DNA of 64,000 bases, from NCBI RefSeq assembly GCF_003597395.2, contig NC_133771.1, positions 126,206,348 to 126,270,347 on the forward strand. The letters run 5' to 3'. The notes under the pieces are model-generated. The model was given only the letters and a program-made list of their open reading frames with translations, was not told the DNA's origin and did no database searches. Position 1 is the stretch's first letter, and every line of letters starts with the position of its first letter. The DNA is from Chelonoidis abingdonii (lineage: Eukaryota; Chordata; Testudines; Testudinidae). Positions 11,516-23,737 of this stretch are shown here, piece after piece. A program made the position numbers and the translations under genes.

Positions 11516-13044
11516 CATATGCAGAAACCCTACTTTATCTTCATGCTTGCAAGAATGATGCTGCTGTTGCTACCAATAACAGAGTTCTGGGCACAGGGTG
11601 GTTGGTTAAGACCTCATCCCACTCATACAATGCCACTTAAAACCCCATTGGATCTTAGCATGCCTGAAGGTGAACACGGCCTTCAAAGAATGACACTATG
11701 CAGAGTTTTCCATTTGCCGATCTCTGAACAAATTGTTCAGGCTCAGAAGCTGCCTTTTTATAAATTTGTTCTTTTACTGTCCACTCAATATTTATTTACA
11801 GCATTTTATAGCAGAAAAGAGTAAATTTTACAGTTATGAAAATTAATTAATATAATGTGATCTAAGAGAATAAACAGTAACTCTGTAGGAGATTTTTCCA
11901 CTCCCTGCAAAATAAAAATAAAATAGTTATTTTAAACTGAAGATGAACTGGAACCAAAACCCCTGGATCTGTGCAGCTTGAGCTCATCTTGATATTAAAT
12001 AATAAACACACTATGGCTTTGTGTAATGCAAAAATTGTAATGCAGAAGTATAACAAGTTCTCCAGTACTGTAAAAGTCACAATACACTGTCCCTGCTGTG
12101 AAGATCTTACAGTTAAACCATGAGACGTATAGGTGACTGGGATATACTGGGAAGCCCAGAGGAGGGAATAATTGGAACTTTACAAAAATACAGCTTTTAT
12201 GATTGACCAATAAACATTTCTGCGTACCTTTAGCTGTATATTTATGAATATGTACTGTAATTACTGTGTGATATTATAAGGGGAAAAAAACAAAATGGGA
12301 TATTAGAAGAAAGGGAAATTGGATTTGTCCTGAAGAAGGATTGGTAATATCTAAGTGTTTGTATATCAGTTATTATCAAGGAGTGTTGATAATTAATTGT
12401 TGTGGGGAAAAGATAGGAAAAGAGATCAGCTATAATCAACTCTTATTTTATAGTGCCAACAGTGTCCTAGGTGCTTCACAGAAGATATGTCCCAGGCCAA
12501 TCCTGCAACTTCATGTGCATGGGCAGACCACTATACCTGTTCTGAAGCCCATTAACTTCAATGGGAATCTGCGTGGGAGCAGCAGGTCACCCACCCAGGA
12601 GTAGTTACAAGCCTGGAACTGAGAAGTTTGATTTGATAGGCAAGTGAGAATATAATGAATAGCAGGACATTGAGGGGCAGGGTAGGCAATGGGATGAAGC
12701 TATGTTACATGGGTCCTCGGTTTAGGCACAGCTACATCTTGATGGTTCAAATGTATGTATTTATTTTTTACACAAGGGTAAAGATGCCCTTCTTGCATAG
12801 ATGATGCTGCAGACGCAGGGCATTTATGTATGTTTTGAAAGAGAAGAGGGGAGAGGATTGTTAAACAGATTCCAGGCAGACTAAAAACAAGAGGCCACGT
12901 GGAAGAAGGCACAGAAATGTTAATGAGAAGAAAAGTCACAAGGGATATCAAGGCTGACATAACTGGTACAGCACAGGGGACCGGTGAGGGGAATGCAAAA
13001 AGACACTCTGGCCCTGATTCAGCATTTAGGGTTTAATAACAAGA
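11516..13044. other. Unassigned AT-rich intergenic sequence
   Basis: No exon or full repeat recognised. It contains one of the scattered 'cattaacttcaatggg' words (12550-12565). Confidence 0.4.
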
Positions 13045-14075
13045 ATTTTAGTTATAACTTGGGGACACATCAGTTGGAAGTAACAAGAGGAGGAGCAGGA
13101 CCTCGGAGTGTTAGTTGATTACAGGATGACTGAGTCACCAATGTGATATGGCTGTTAAAAAAGCTAATGCAGTTTTGGGATGCATCGGGCGAGGTATTTC
13201 CAGCAAAGATAAGGAGGTGTTAGTACTGTTATACAAGGCACTGGTGAGACCTCATCTAGAATACTGTGTGCAGTTCTGGGTCTCCATGTTTAAAAAAGGA
13301 TGAATTCAAGCTGGAGCGGTTCAGAGACGGGATACTGGGTATCCGAGGAATGAAAAACTGTTCTTATGAAAGGAGGACTCAAAGAGCTTGGCTTGTTAGC
13401 TACCAAAAGGGAAGGTTGAGGGGGATATGATTCTCTTTATACATATAGCAGGGGGATTTAATATTAGGGAGGAGAATTATTAAGCTCAGTACCAATGTGG
13501 ACACAAGAACAAATGGAGATAAACTGGACACTAGGAATTTAGACTTGAAATTAGAGGATGGTTTCTAACCATTAGTAAGGAGTGAGTTCTGAACAGCCTT
13601 CCAGGGATTGGGGCAAAATATATTCTCGGCTTCACGACTAAGCTGATAGTTTTAATGGAGGGAATGGTTATGATGGATAGCCCTAATGTATGGAATTAAT
13701 TTGGCAATTGATCTTTGATCACAGCAGGCAAAGCTCCAGTGGTCATGTGATGATGTCCCAACAGATATTCCAGCGATCTGGTGGTTTTCACATGCTCAGG
13801 GTTAAACTGAGCAGTGCGGAGGATTTTCCTCAGACTCAGCCCGGAGGTTTTCGCTTCTCTGCAGCGTGGGGCACGGGTCACTTGCTGGAGAATTCTCTGC
13901 AGCCTGAGGTCTTCAAACCACAATTTGAGGACTTCTATAACAAATGCCTAAGCTATGTCTGAGTTACTGAAGTGGATGGGTGGGATTGTGTGGCCTTCGT
14001 TGTGCAGGAGGTCAGACTAGATGATCATAATGGTCTTTCTGACCTTAAAGTCTATGAGTCTGAGTCTAAGTGCTA
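13045..14075 (+). mobile_element. CR1 LINE 3' fragment
   Basis: A plus-strand CR1 piece covering the end of ORF2 and the 3' UTR. Visible blocks are 'ctcggagtgttagttgatt', 'ggctgttaaaaaagctaat', 'ggtgagacctcatctagaa', 'tactgtgtgcagttctggg' and the terminal 'tctttctgaccttaaagtc'. It has frameshifts and stops and is 5'-truncated. A LTR lies immediately downstream. Confidence 0.85.
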
Positions 14076-14114
14076 CCTAAGTCCATCTCTTTTCAGCAAC
14101 ACTGGTAAGCACAC

Positions 14115-15228
14115 TGTGACATGCCAGGGGCAAAAGCCAGATTAGTGGGGGCTGTCACCCCTGACCTGTAAGCTGGGGGTGTCCTTTAGAATGCCTTGCT
14201 GCTATAGCAACCTGGACTGCTCACAAACAGCCTCCAGCATGTAAGTCACTCCCAGCTATGTCTGTGCGTGCTTCAGCCAGACAGTAGCACCTTGGCTTTT
14301 GCCAGCCTCGGTAATACTGCAGGGTGACCCCAACACACCTCCAGTCCGAGATCATCCCTCAGAAATGTATGTTCTGTACTGTCCAGCCTTTTCCTGGATA
14401 GTATAAATATATTAAATCCATTATTCCTTTAAGGGAATAATATGCCATTTTATTATTTTAAACGGAGAATCCAGACATTCCAATTTAAATACAGTTGATT
14501 AGATAAAACAGTAAAACAAGTTTATTAACTACAAAGAGGTTTTAACTGAGTATAATTGATGAGGCATAAAAGTCAAAAATGATTACAAGGAAAAAAAACA
14601 TGACACTATTTGTGCCTAATTTAATGAACTGTATTAGATTTAGAGCAAAGTTTTCTCACCGTATGCTTTCAGCAGTCATACTGACCAAACTCTTTATGTC
14701 AGGTCCCCGGCCCCAAAATCCAACAGCTACGTTCTTTAGCTTTTCCGGTGCTGAGAATGCTATCGGCAGGGAGAGAGAGGAGGATGCTTTGGGGTGTCTG
14801 CCCCTTCTTTTTATAGTCCTGTCCCACCTTTGAGAAGCATTTCCATCTGGGAGCAAGGCAACAAGCAGTCTGTGTGGAAGGGAACTCCACCTGATGTAGA
14901 TTTTTGCCCCGGCCCCCTTTCCTGCCAAAGAATAGTAATTTAGCAGGTAATGGTCCATCAGTTGTGTTTACACCTGGCTGAGGCATCAGCTTGCCCTTTG
15001 TCTCTGAGGAGATGGTTTGGCCAGTCCCCAGATTTATCTGGAAAACATACTTTTAGTCATGATCTCATTATGTTTATAACTTCACATATAATGCTGCTAT
15101 GTGCATTTTGCCATGCCATTATTGATCAACAAATTATGAGTTTTTAAGTGTTACTTCACAAGGCATATCCTGTACAAACATTATTACATTAGTGGGCAGG
15201 GTGTGAACACAAGGCTATATTCTGTCAC
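14115..15228 (-). mobile_element. LTR (reverse orientation), about 1.1 kb
   Basis: The left edge begins TGTGACATGCCAGGGGC and the right edge lies near 'ctatattctgtcacgaca'. On the minus strand the element therefore begins at about TGTCA...GAATATAG and ends in CATGTCACA. A minus-strand AATAAA signal occurs at 14521-14526, followed towards the 3' end by a GT/T-rich stretch. No internal retroviral genes were seen, so a solo LTR is likely. No convincing target duplication was found, so the boundaries are uncertain by several bases. Confidence 0.6.
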
Positions 15229-18200
15229 GACATGCTTAACATTGAGCATGTGCATAAACTATATTAAAGTTGGTGGTATTTAATCACATGCTTAAAGTTA
15301 ATCACATGTTTAAGCACTTTGCTAAATAAAGATGGCTTGGTGAATCGGGGTCTCTGTCAGAGATGTTAGGGGCAAGCACAGATTTCCCAGAGTCTCATAA
15401 AAGGTTATTTAACATTATGGCATTTGACGATAACGAGACAGAATTCACGCTGAATATCTTTACTCAGACGATTCATACAAGTTCTTTTGGCTTCTAGGGT
15501 AAGAATCATTTTTGCACTACTGTAGAAGTAGAAAAATACCCAACTCTTTTAATTTTTTCCTAAATCTTAAATTGTTTTTATTCGGCAGGAAGAGATAGCT
15601 TTGTTTAGGCGGCTGAGAAGCAGTAGCCCATCTTTTTTTTTTTTTTTCTAAATAAGACATTGTGAAGCAGGTAAAATCTGACCTTGTGAGTAGTAACTAG
15701 TAATGAATCCCTGTGGAAAATTCAGAGAAAATCTGTCCTCCCTCCAAGTTTCTGGTATGATTTTTCAGGACTCAAAAGAATTTGAAGAAACCGATTCAGT
15801 ATAGGCTATTCATTTTTATTGTTGGGCAAGTTAGTAGCAATAGTGTACCTGTGAGGATACCGGCTTTTGTTTGACCGTGACTCGGGCTCTCGTTACAAAG
15901 GGTCATTGCACTGCAAAGCTGCAGCAGAGAAGCAATCAGATGACCCACCTTCAGTAAATTGACGTTTAAGGATTTTTGGCAACAACGCTCTGTGAAGGGG
16001 TAGGGGGGACCTGAGCTCTCATGATGGAACTGCCTTTTATACACCTGGTTCAACTCTCATTAAAGTCCAGGGAAGACTTGCACGGATTTTAAAGGGATTT
16101 GGGTCAGCCAAGATTTCTTTTTGTTGTCACAGTAACTTTGTCCTTGGTCCTTGACCCTCAGTGAAGTACACAGCTGTCTGCTGGGCCTTAGGGCCTGCTC
16201 TGATTCCTGTTGAAGTCAACGGGAGTCTTTCCAGTAACTTCAAAGGTAGCACGATCAAACCCCTTGCAACACACTAAGCAAAACCATCTGTGAACTTGTG
16301 TAGTTTTGCCCTTGCAGCACAGATTCTGTGTACATTTGCCAAGATGAATTGCTTGCTGGTACCTAAATCCAATTAGAATTTCCTTCTGCAATTAGCTTAA
16401 TTGGAAAGCTAGCAGCAGGCCAAATTTTTGCTTTCAGTTGAGGGTTTGCTTTGAAAAGGTAATAAATATCAGGCGGAAGAGAAGGAACAAACTTTCAATG
16501 CTACCTTTGAACATCTCTCGGTACTTGTTTTTGTTTGCTTCTCTGTTGCATTATCTTTTCTTTTCAGTGATTTGTTCTGTGTTTTTCCCACTCATCAACT
16601 GTCTTCCAACCTTTATTTACCCTCAGCAGCTTGTGTGGGTAGCCCTGCCAATACAAGAAGTGTAATGCCAAAGTGTGAGGGTTTGTGTTAATAAAATATA
16701 TTTTAATGATGCTTAAAAATCACATATTTACTCTGCATAACCATCTGAGCGACCTTTAAAGGGGGACTTGTGTATTGGAGTGACGTTGAAATGAAAAAGA
16801 GCTGTATTTTGTCAGTGTTTTTCAACATTCTCTTTACTATTACTATATCAGATAGCTGTGCCGCAAGTAGGGCTTTCTTCACAACCTATAGAGAAACCAC
16901 AGAGTCTGAGCCTACAAACCTGCATTCCTATGAGAAGTATCCACTGACCCTTATGGAGCTACTTGGGTGAATAAGGAATACTCATCTGGGATAGGGCTTT
17001 CAGACCTGGGGCCATAATCCTGTATTCATGTCTGTCACCACTGACAGATTATGCCATAAAGCCAACTGAAACTGCAAAGGGAAAGGGATATTGAGGATGT
17101 AATCTCAGCAAGGACCTTGGGGTTAACACCTCAGCTCTTATAAGAGATGCCACGGGAACTTAAATATCAAGCAAGCAGTACCTTAATTTTTGATGGCTGG
17201 TATAGTTACAGCATGATAGTTCAGGAAATGATGAAACGAGGGAAAAGATGGGCTTTACATTTTTAAACAAAAATACTATTGCCGTAGTAATTTTGGACCA
17301 CGTCCTGCAAACCCCTTACTCACACATGTAGTACTTTCTCCCTTTAATCCCATTGACTTCAATGGGACTACTTAGATAAGTAATAGTTTTCAGGATTCTG
17401 CCTTTAATTTTCAAAGCCAATGGAAACAATTCTGAGAATGTGGATAAAGTGAGTAGATTAGATTTTGTTCTAATACAATTGTACATTCCCTCCCCATCTC
17501 ATTTTAAAAACGCATTGTGGGTCAACGATTTTTCCCTTGCAAAAGCCTGTGGATGGGCAAGCATGAAAACTTCTCAATCAGCTTCTGCTGCATAGAAGGC
17601 AGACATATGAGGGGTGGCATATGACCCAAAAGATAAAGGCAAACCATGTTCTGTCTGGGACATCGTCTGTTGTTATATGAACCATTGTGACCTATTTTAT
17701 TTCAGAACTGGTGAGAAGACATTCCATGAAGTGCAAAAGGAGAGAGGGTAGTGTCCTCAGTGTCTGGCTGTAGAGTTCTTTTTTTTTTTTTTTTTTACCT
17801 CTTTGAACTAGTCTCTTTGAAGTCTGAGTTTTTGAAATGGAAGAGTCAGAGGTAAGCCTGGCTGATTGTGAGAGCATGGGTGGGAGGAACAAGGCTTTTG
17901 TGCTTTGTACTGGTAAGATACCAATAGTGAGGAAATTATTTTCATGATGGGAGTGGACCAGTATCTTTTAATACTTTAGCTGGGCTCAGGGGCTTTCAGA
18001 ACAGGGAAGGAGGTGGCACCAGGAATGCTGAGACCGATCATCATTAACAACTCAGTATTTGTCAACACTTACCAGACAGTATGAGAATATTTCTCCCCAG
18101 GCTTAGAATCGGAGAGATCTAGTCTGCAAATACTGAAATTCTAATGGCTCCTTCTCTAACATTTACAGCTACTAGTAGCTGATGGAGGTTCTCAGACAGC

Positions 18201-19574
18201 AAAGGCTTATATTTTGGAGTACAAAATCATGAGCTTTAATCCTGATAATACGTTTTCTATATGCAGTTTATCTGCTGAGTGTGCTGTCTGGAATGTATTT
18301 GTCCATGCATCTTTATTATTTCTCAAGCCATAGTTTTGAATCTCTTGCCTTGTTGATTTGAATCGTAACCTTAATGCTATTTTAATGTATTTTTGTGTTT
18401 ATAACCTACAAGGTTTGTTATAACAAGTATTTGTATAAGGCCTGTTGTTTTTTCTACAATAACTATATTTTAAGCCTGGTTTCATGAGAACCAAACTTTA
18501 TTGGAACCTAGACACACAGGAGGAATAACAAAGAGAGGAAACATCTGGTAAGAGGGATATCAAGTGGGAGAAAACATCTGTTGCACTGAGTTTGGACAGG
18601 GTCGAGACAGCGAGATTCATGTAAGAGTCTAGCCAGGGTTTCCTCCCTGCACCATTATCTAGTCAGATCTACTCTATTATGTTTCAGATAAGAGTGTGCA
18701 GTCCAGCTGAACAATCTGACAATAATGCTGTGTGCAAATCTAAACAAATCTGTCACTCACAATGCAGAGAATATATTATTCTTTCCCAGGACTCTAAACT
18801 CTGATCTTAGCAAGCATGTAAAGTAACAATTGTGTGTGTTCCCAGATAATTTCAAGGGATAAAAATTAAGATAAATTTGACTGGACCATTCTTAGGAACA
18901 GATATAAAGTGCAAAGAAATCTTGTCAGATGATAGACAGCAAAATAAAACTTCTTCTAAACTTCCCTCTTTTCTTTTATTTGCTTTGGCTTTTGGTTTTC
19001 AGGTACAGCAAAGAACAATTTGATCGGCTATTTCCTTCAGAGAAGAGGGGGAAATAATGTTTAAAATTAAAAGGAAAAATAATGACCCCAGATCTACCCA
19101 ATAAACCAGCCACTTAGCAAAACAAACATGCTCACAGATGTTGAAGTAGAAGGCTATGTAAAAAGGTTGTAGAAGACAGAAAATTTCCTGTTCCAGGCCT
19201 TCTGTTAGTCTCTGTAACTCTTCTGGAGACACACAAATTCCATTAGCTACATGGCTTGTATTGCTGAAGAGGGTCCCTATTGAACTAAATGTTGAGAGAT
19301 TACTGTTAACCATGCTGGATTGCAATAGAAGGCTCTGTGGGCAGTAGGCAGTAACTCTGGAAGCTAAATGTACAGTTTGGGACCTGATCTGAATGAGAAG
19401 CTGGAAGGGGAAATGAGGATATCTAGACAATTAAAATGCCAGATGATTCCTGTTCAAGTCTGAGCAGTCAGTAACTTTAAAACTATTATACTGACCTCTG
19501 CTCTAGTAAACAGGTATCAGTGCTAATTCACAGCATCCCATAATCTGTACATGAATGTGATGGCCAATTTGTGA
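15229..19574. other. Unassigned intergenic sequence
   Basis: I see no gene with recognisable domains in this stretch. It holds poly-T runs near 15633-15649 and 17780-17797, a 'cattgacttcaatggg' word at 17351-17366, and a 143-codon minus-strand open frame at 18999-19430 with no recognisable domain (treated under findings). Confidence 0.4.
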
Positions 19575-19800
19575 ATGCCTTAACTTTGTCTCTGTCAGCA
19601 ACCGAGTCATGGGCAACCTGACCCAGTGACTGGAGCAAGAGTCCAGCCTACAAATTAGAGCTGAATTCAGACAGGGAGGTCCAGGAGTTAAGCCAAGGCT
19701 TGTAGCCAGGTGTCAGAAACCAGAGCCAGAGGATTAACTGGAGTCGTAGTCGGAAGGTGTAGCAGAGAGTCAGAAACTAAAACCAAAAGGTCCCTCACCA
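19575..19800 (+). repeat. LTR-like GTCAG-rich repeat fragment
   Basis: Repeated words of the type 'agagtcagaaact', 'aggtgtcagaaacc' and 'gactggagcaagagtcca' resemble the left half of the solo LTR at 36596-37142. It is probably a truncated relative, but no ends were found. Confidence 0.4.
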
Positions 19801-19834
19801 AAGATTCTTCACTAAAGTAAGCTGTCATGGGATA

Positions 19835-20888
19835 AGAGGGAAGGTCCTCTCATGGATTGGTAACTGGTTAAAGATAGGAAACAAAGGATAGGAATAAATG
19901 GTGAGTTTTCAGAATGGAGAGAAATAAATAGTGGTGTCCCTCAGGAGCCAGTACTGGGCCCAGTCCTATTCAACATATTCAAACATGATCTGGAAAAAGG
20001 GGTAAACTGTGAGGTGGCAAAATTTGCAGATGATGCAAAACTACTCAAGATAGTTAAGTCCCAGGCAGACAGTGAAGGGTTGCAAAAGCTTTCAAAGCTG
20101 GACAACAAAATGGCAGATGAAATTCAGTGTCGATAAATGCAAAGTAATACACATTGGAAAAAAATCCCAACTATACATATAAAATGACGGGGTCTAAATT
20201 AGCTGTTACCATTCAAGAAAGAGATCTTGGAGTCATTGTGGATTGTTCTCTGAAAACATCCACTCAAACATCCAGGCATCCAACGAAGTGGGTATTCACC
20301 CACGAAAACTCATGCTCCAATACGTCTGTTAGTCTATAAGGTGAAACAGGACTCTTTGTGCATCCATTCAACGTGCAGCGGCAGTCAAAAAAGCAAACAG
20401 AATGTTGGGAATCATTAAGAAGGGGATAGATAATAAGACAGAAAGTATCATATTGGCTCTATGTAAATTCATGGTATGTCCACATCTTGAATACTGCATG
20501 CAGATGTGGTTGTCCAATCTCAAAAAAGATATATTGGTCTTGGAAAAGGTTTAGAAAAGGCAACAAAAATGATTAGGGGTATGGAACGGCTGCCTTATGA
20601 GGAGAGATTAATACATACAGTCAACCTGGGGAACTCTTTGCCAGAGGATGTTGTGAAAGCCAAGACTATAACAGGGTTCAAGAAATAACTAGATATATTT
20701 ATGAAGGATAGGTCCATTAATGGTGTCCTTAGCCTCTGTTTGCCAGAAGCTGGGAATGGATGACAGGGAATGGATCACTTGATGATTACCTATTCTGGTC
20801 ACTCCCTCTGCGACACTTGGCACTGGCCACTGTCAGAAGACTGGATACTGGGCTAGATGGACCTTTGGAATGACCCAGTATGGCCTTT
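19835..20888 (+). mobile_element. CR1 LINE 3' half with reverse-transcriptase motifs
   Basis: Plus-strand CR1 piece. Translation shows an SGVPQ...LGPVLFNI-like block (about 19930-19980) and the catalytic F-A-D-D motif near 20020-20035, then the ORF2 C-terminal part and the 3' UTR ending 'tggaatgacccagtatggcc'. Frameshifted and dead. A 93-bp fragment of another repeat is inserted at 20268-20360. Confidence 0.88.
20268..20360 (+). mobile_element. 93-bp repeat fragment nested in CR1 with about 11-bp target duplication
   Basis: The fragment carries 'catccaacgaagtgggtat' and 'tgttagtctataaggtg', the same repeat as at 53700-53777. It is bounded by catccactcaa (20257-20267) and catccattcaa (20361-20371), a duplication with one mismatch. 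Removing the insert restores the CR1 reading around 'gcagcggcagtcaaaaaag'. Confidence 0.7.
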
Positions 20889-21605
20889 TTTGTGTTTGTG
20901 TTTCTCCAACAGTACATCTCCCAACAGTCCCAGTAGCTAAAGCAGGAAAGATGCTGACCCCAAGGATGGGGAGCAGAGATGGGAGACAGAGTTGCAGAGC
21001 AACTCACCCTGCAGCGGAGGATCTTGTCTCCTCAGAGACAGAAGCTGCATTTTCTATCTTCGGTCTCTTCTTTCCCCTCTTGCATACGTTTGCCTTTGTT
21101 TTTTCTCTTAGGAAATGGGTCCAGACTTTAACAGGAGCAACAATGACAGTTTCAGCCTAGCTCAGCCCCCAAAAGGGCAGTAATGACCATCTGTAATACC
21201 ATCTAAAAGACTGTCAGATGAGGTGGAGGGTCCTTCTAAAATCTTCCTTTAGTTAAAGAGAAAGGGAACAAGGCTGTTGTTAAAATAAAAGACTTCCTTA
21301 CTACTTTATATTTCAAATGCTTTAACTGTTTTTCTGTATCTTTAATGAAAGGTTAAAATGATTTGAATGATGTGTTTGTCATGGTACTAAGCAGACTGAA
21401 GTCTCTGTATACCAAACCCCAAACCATGTAATGTTGAACAGTGACAGTTATATTAGCACCTTCAGGCCCATATATTCCATAACTTAGTTATATGCAGAAT
21501 ATGTGTCTTTTGCAACAAATTAAAATTGCCTGGTTTTGAAACTCAGTTTACAAACCCAAGGCATTTAAGATCCAGGGTTTTGGTTTGGGCCTTTATAAAG
21601 ATGTA
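20889..21605. other. Unassigned intergenic sequence
   Basis: No gene or repeat recognised. The 96-codon open frame at 20870-21160 overlaps the CR1 end and has no recognisable domain. Confidence 0.4.
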
Positions 21606-22260
21606 ACCCTTCTGCCAGGTGGACGCAGCAGTGACGAGGGCAGGGTTCAATAACTAGGGTTTCTTTTTAACAATACAACACAGAACTGGTTCAAGCCCCC
21701 ACCCAGTGACCTAGGAAAATTACACATCACTCCCTAGGCATCTCCAAGAGGCAATACTTCCCTTCTCGCAAGCACTGAGTCTGTGTAGAAAAGAAACTTA
21801 GTAAAAATGGGAAAGTATCCCAGCATTAACTTGGGAAAATGCCACAAACATAATTCTGAGGCATATGATCATGAGCAAAACACCCCCCTATCCCTGAGCA
21901 TGTTGGGTAATGTCCTTTGCCTCAAGTTCTCAACTTGTGATTAGAAAGTCCAACCAATAAGTTCCTTCTTACAAAAGATATTTCTTCCCCTCTTCCTCCA
22001 CTGCACTCCATTTACAGTTGCTGTCCTTGGTCAGCAAAGACCCAGAGTTCAAAGGTGCTTTCACGTGAGTTCACAATCCACTTTGGGGGTGGGAGGGAAG
22101 AAAAGCACCAAGCAATGCCTCAGCTGCCACTTGTCTATCTGCTCTCTCCACCATTGGCACTGCTCTGTCTGGTGCTCACTCCAGCAGTGGCTTCTCTACA
22201 GCAACCTCTGGGTTGTCAGCCTAAGCTGATTGGTGCCACAAGCCTGGGAGGAGGGAGAAG
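21606..22260 (-). mobile_element. LTR-like element (reverse orientation), partial
   Basis: The left edge begins TGTAACCCTTCTGCCAGGTG, an LTR-like terminus in reverse orientation. Inside, 'ctgtccttggtcagcaaaga' and 'cccagagttc' match a turtle LTR type I recall, but I cannot place its right end because a GC-rich MITE-like segment abuts it. No coding content. Confidence 0.4.
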
Positions 22261-22466
22261 TGAAGCAGCCACGGCATGCTCGGGGTGCTCGTGCTCATGT
22301 GTGGAGCAGGGGTGAGCTGGGGCGGGGGTGTGCCTCAGGGCAGACGATGGGGGGTGGAGAGCTGCCACAAGGGGGGGTGCCTCAGGGTGGAGTGGGGGAG
22401 CTGCCACGGGGGGTGCAATGTGGAAGTTTCTCCTAGGGCGCGAAACATCCTTGCACCGGCCCTGCC
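22261..22466. mobile_element. GC-rich hAT-type MITE-like segment
   Basis: The right end reads gcaccggccctg, the terminus of the complete MITE at 53778-54144. The interior is a set of imperfect GC-rich repeats ('agctgccac', 'gtgcctcaggg'). The left terminus was not found. Several overlapping short open frames here are by-products of high GC. Confidence 0.45.
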
Positions 22467-22741
22467 TGAATGAGTAAACAAACCTCGAGTCTCTAGAGTA
22501 GGCAGGTTTAAAAGCAAGCCTTTAGGATTCTATTATTCCAGGACATTAGGGGCATGAACTTCAAATGGAATATAAGAGATAATACATGGAAAAAAAAAAC
22601 TGTTGAACATGCACACACTTCCTTAATATGTCTTTATGAATTCCCCCCTTTCAGATTAACTCAACACTCTTTTGTCCCATGTTCTTTTAGTTGCTAAATG
22701 AGACTTTTTGAAATATCCTTTTTCATTTCTATGTATTTAGC

Positions 22742-22874
22742 AGAGCTGGTTGAAATTGTCTCCAAATTTTGATTTCACAATAAAAAAATTTCAACAGCAT
22801 TTCAAAGTTGGATTAAAAAAAGGCTGAAAATTGTCAAAAAAAAAAAAAAAGCCCATCTTTCAATCAGCTCTAGA
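22742..22874. mobile_element. Palindromic MITE, 'agagctggttgaaat' family
   Basis: The left end, cagagctggttgaaat, is mirrored by 'tttcaatcagctctag' at the right. The interior is A/T-rich with a long A run near 22835-22850. A larger member with the same ends is at 32993-33334. Confidence 0.6.
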
Positions 22875-23358
22875 ATTTAGCACTTGTGAATGGTGCCAAA
22901 TTGAGAGTGGTGATGACTGACAGCCTCTCTCTTTCTCTACAGAATACCTATAGCACAGACTGCAGTATGTACATGCTTGCTCATCCTCTTTTGATAGATC
23001 TGGCAACTAGTGACAGTTTTGGTGGTGGTTTGGGTATAGTGGACACCTTCTTACTAGGAACTGATTAAGATCACTAAACAACCATCAGATGTGGTCACCA
23101 CCAATCATCAGTTTAACCTAGTGATTTATAGGTAAACGATTCCAAATTCCTGAGCCATCCAGCCTTGCTTTAAAAACTAACCTTATTCTTTATAAAGTAA
23201 TATTGATAATTTACTTGGACAAGGGTTTGACATGCCAGAAAACAAACATAGTGAAGAAAGAACACAATACTGTAGATTCTTTCTAAACTTTTCTTCAGAT
23301 CTTGGCACTGTAGGCTATCACGACTCTCAGCTACAGCAGTCTGACTGCAAGCTTCTAA

Positions 23359-23737
23359 CGTAAGAATGGCCATATTGGGTCAGACCAAAGATCCATCTAT
23401 CCCAGTATCCTGTCTTCCAACAGTGGCCAATACCAGGTGCTTCAGAGGGAATGAACAGAACAGGTAAACATCAACTGATTCATCCTCTGTTGCCCATTCC
23501 CAGCTTCTGGCAAACAAAGTCTAGAAACACCATCCCTACCCATCTTGGCTAATAGCCATTGTTGGACCTATCCTCTATGAACTTACCTAGTTCTTTTTTG
23601 AACCCTGTTATAGTCTTGGCCTTCACAACATCCTCTAGCAAGGAGTTCCACGGGTTGACTGTGTGTTGTGTGGAAAAAATACTTTCGTTTGTTTGTTTCT
23701 AAACCTGCTGCCTATTCATTCCTAGGCCTCATTATGT
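23359..23737 (-). mobile_element. CR1 LINE 3' fragment
   Basis: Reverse-oriented CR1 tail. 'taagaatggccatattggg' opens it, followed by 'cccagtatcctgtcttcc', 'cccattcccagcttctggc', 'ttttgaaccctgttatag' and 'gagttccacgggttgact', which is the mirror of the tail of the plus-strand copy at 19835-20888. Confidence 0.88.

Noticed and set aside
11333..11824. 163-codon plus-strand open frame, the longest after SLC22A3 exon 1 and a Harbinger frame
   Set aside because: Its first third lies in a known interspersed repeat and the rest has no domain, splice signals or family similarity.
22055..22517. Cluster of overlapping open frames
   Set aside because: All fall in an LTR-like and MITE-like GC-rich stretch with repeated words, so they are composition artefacts.
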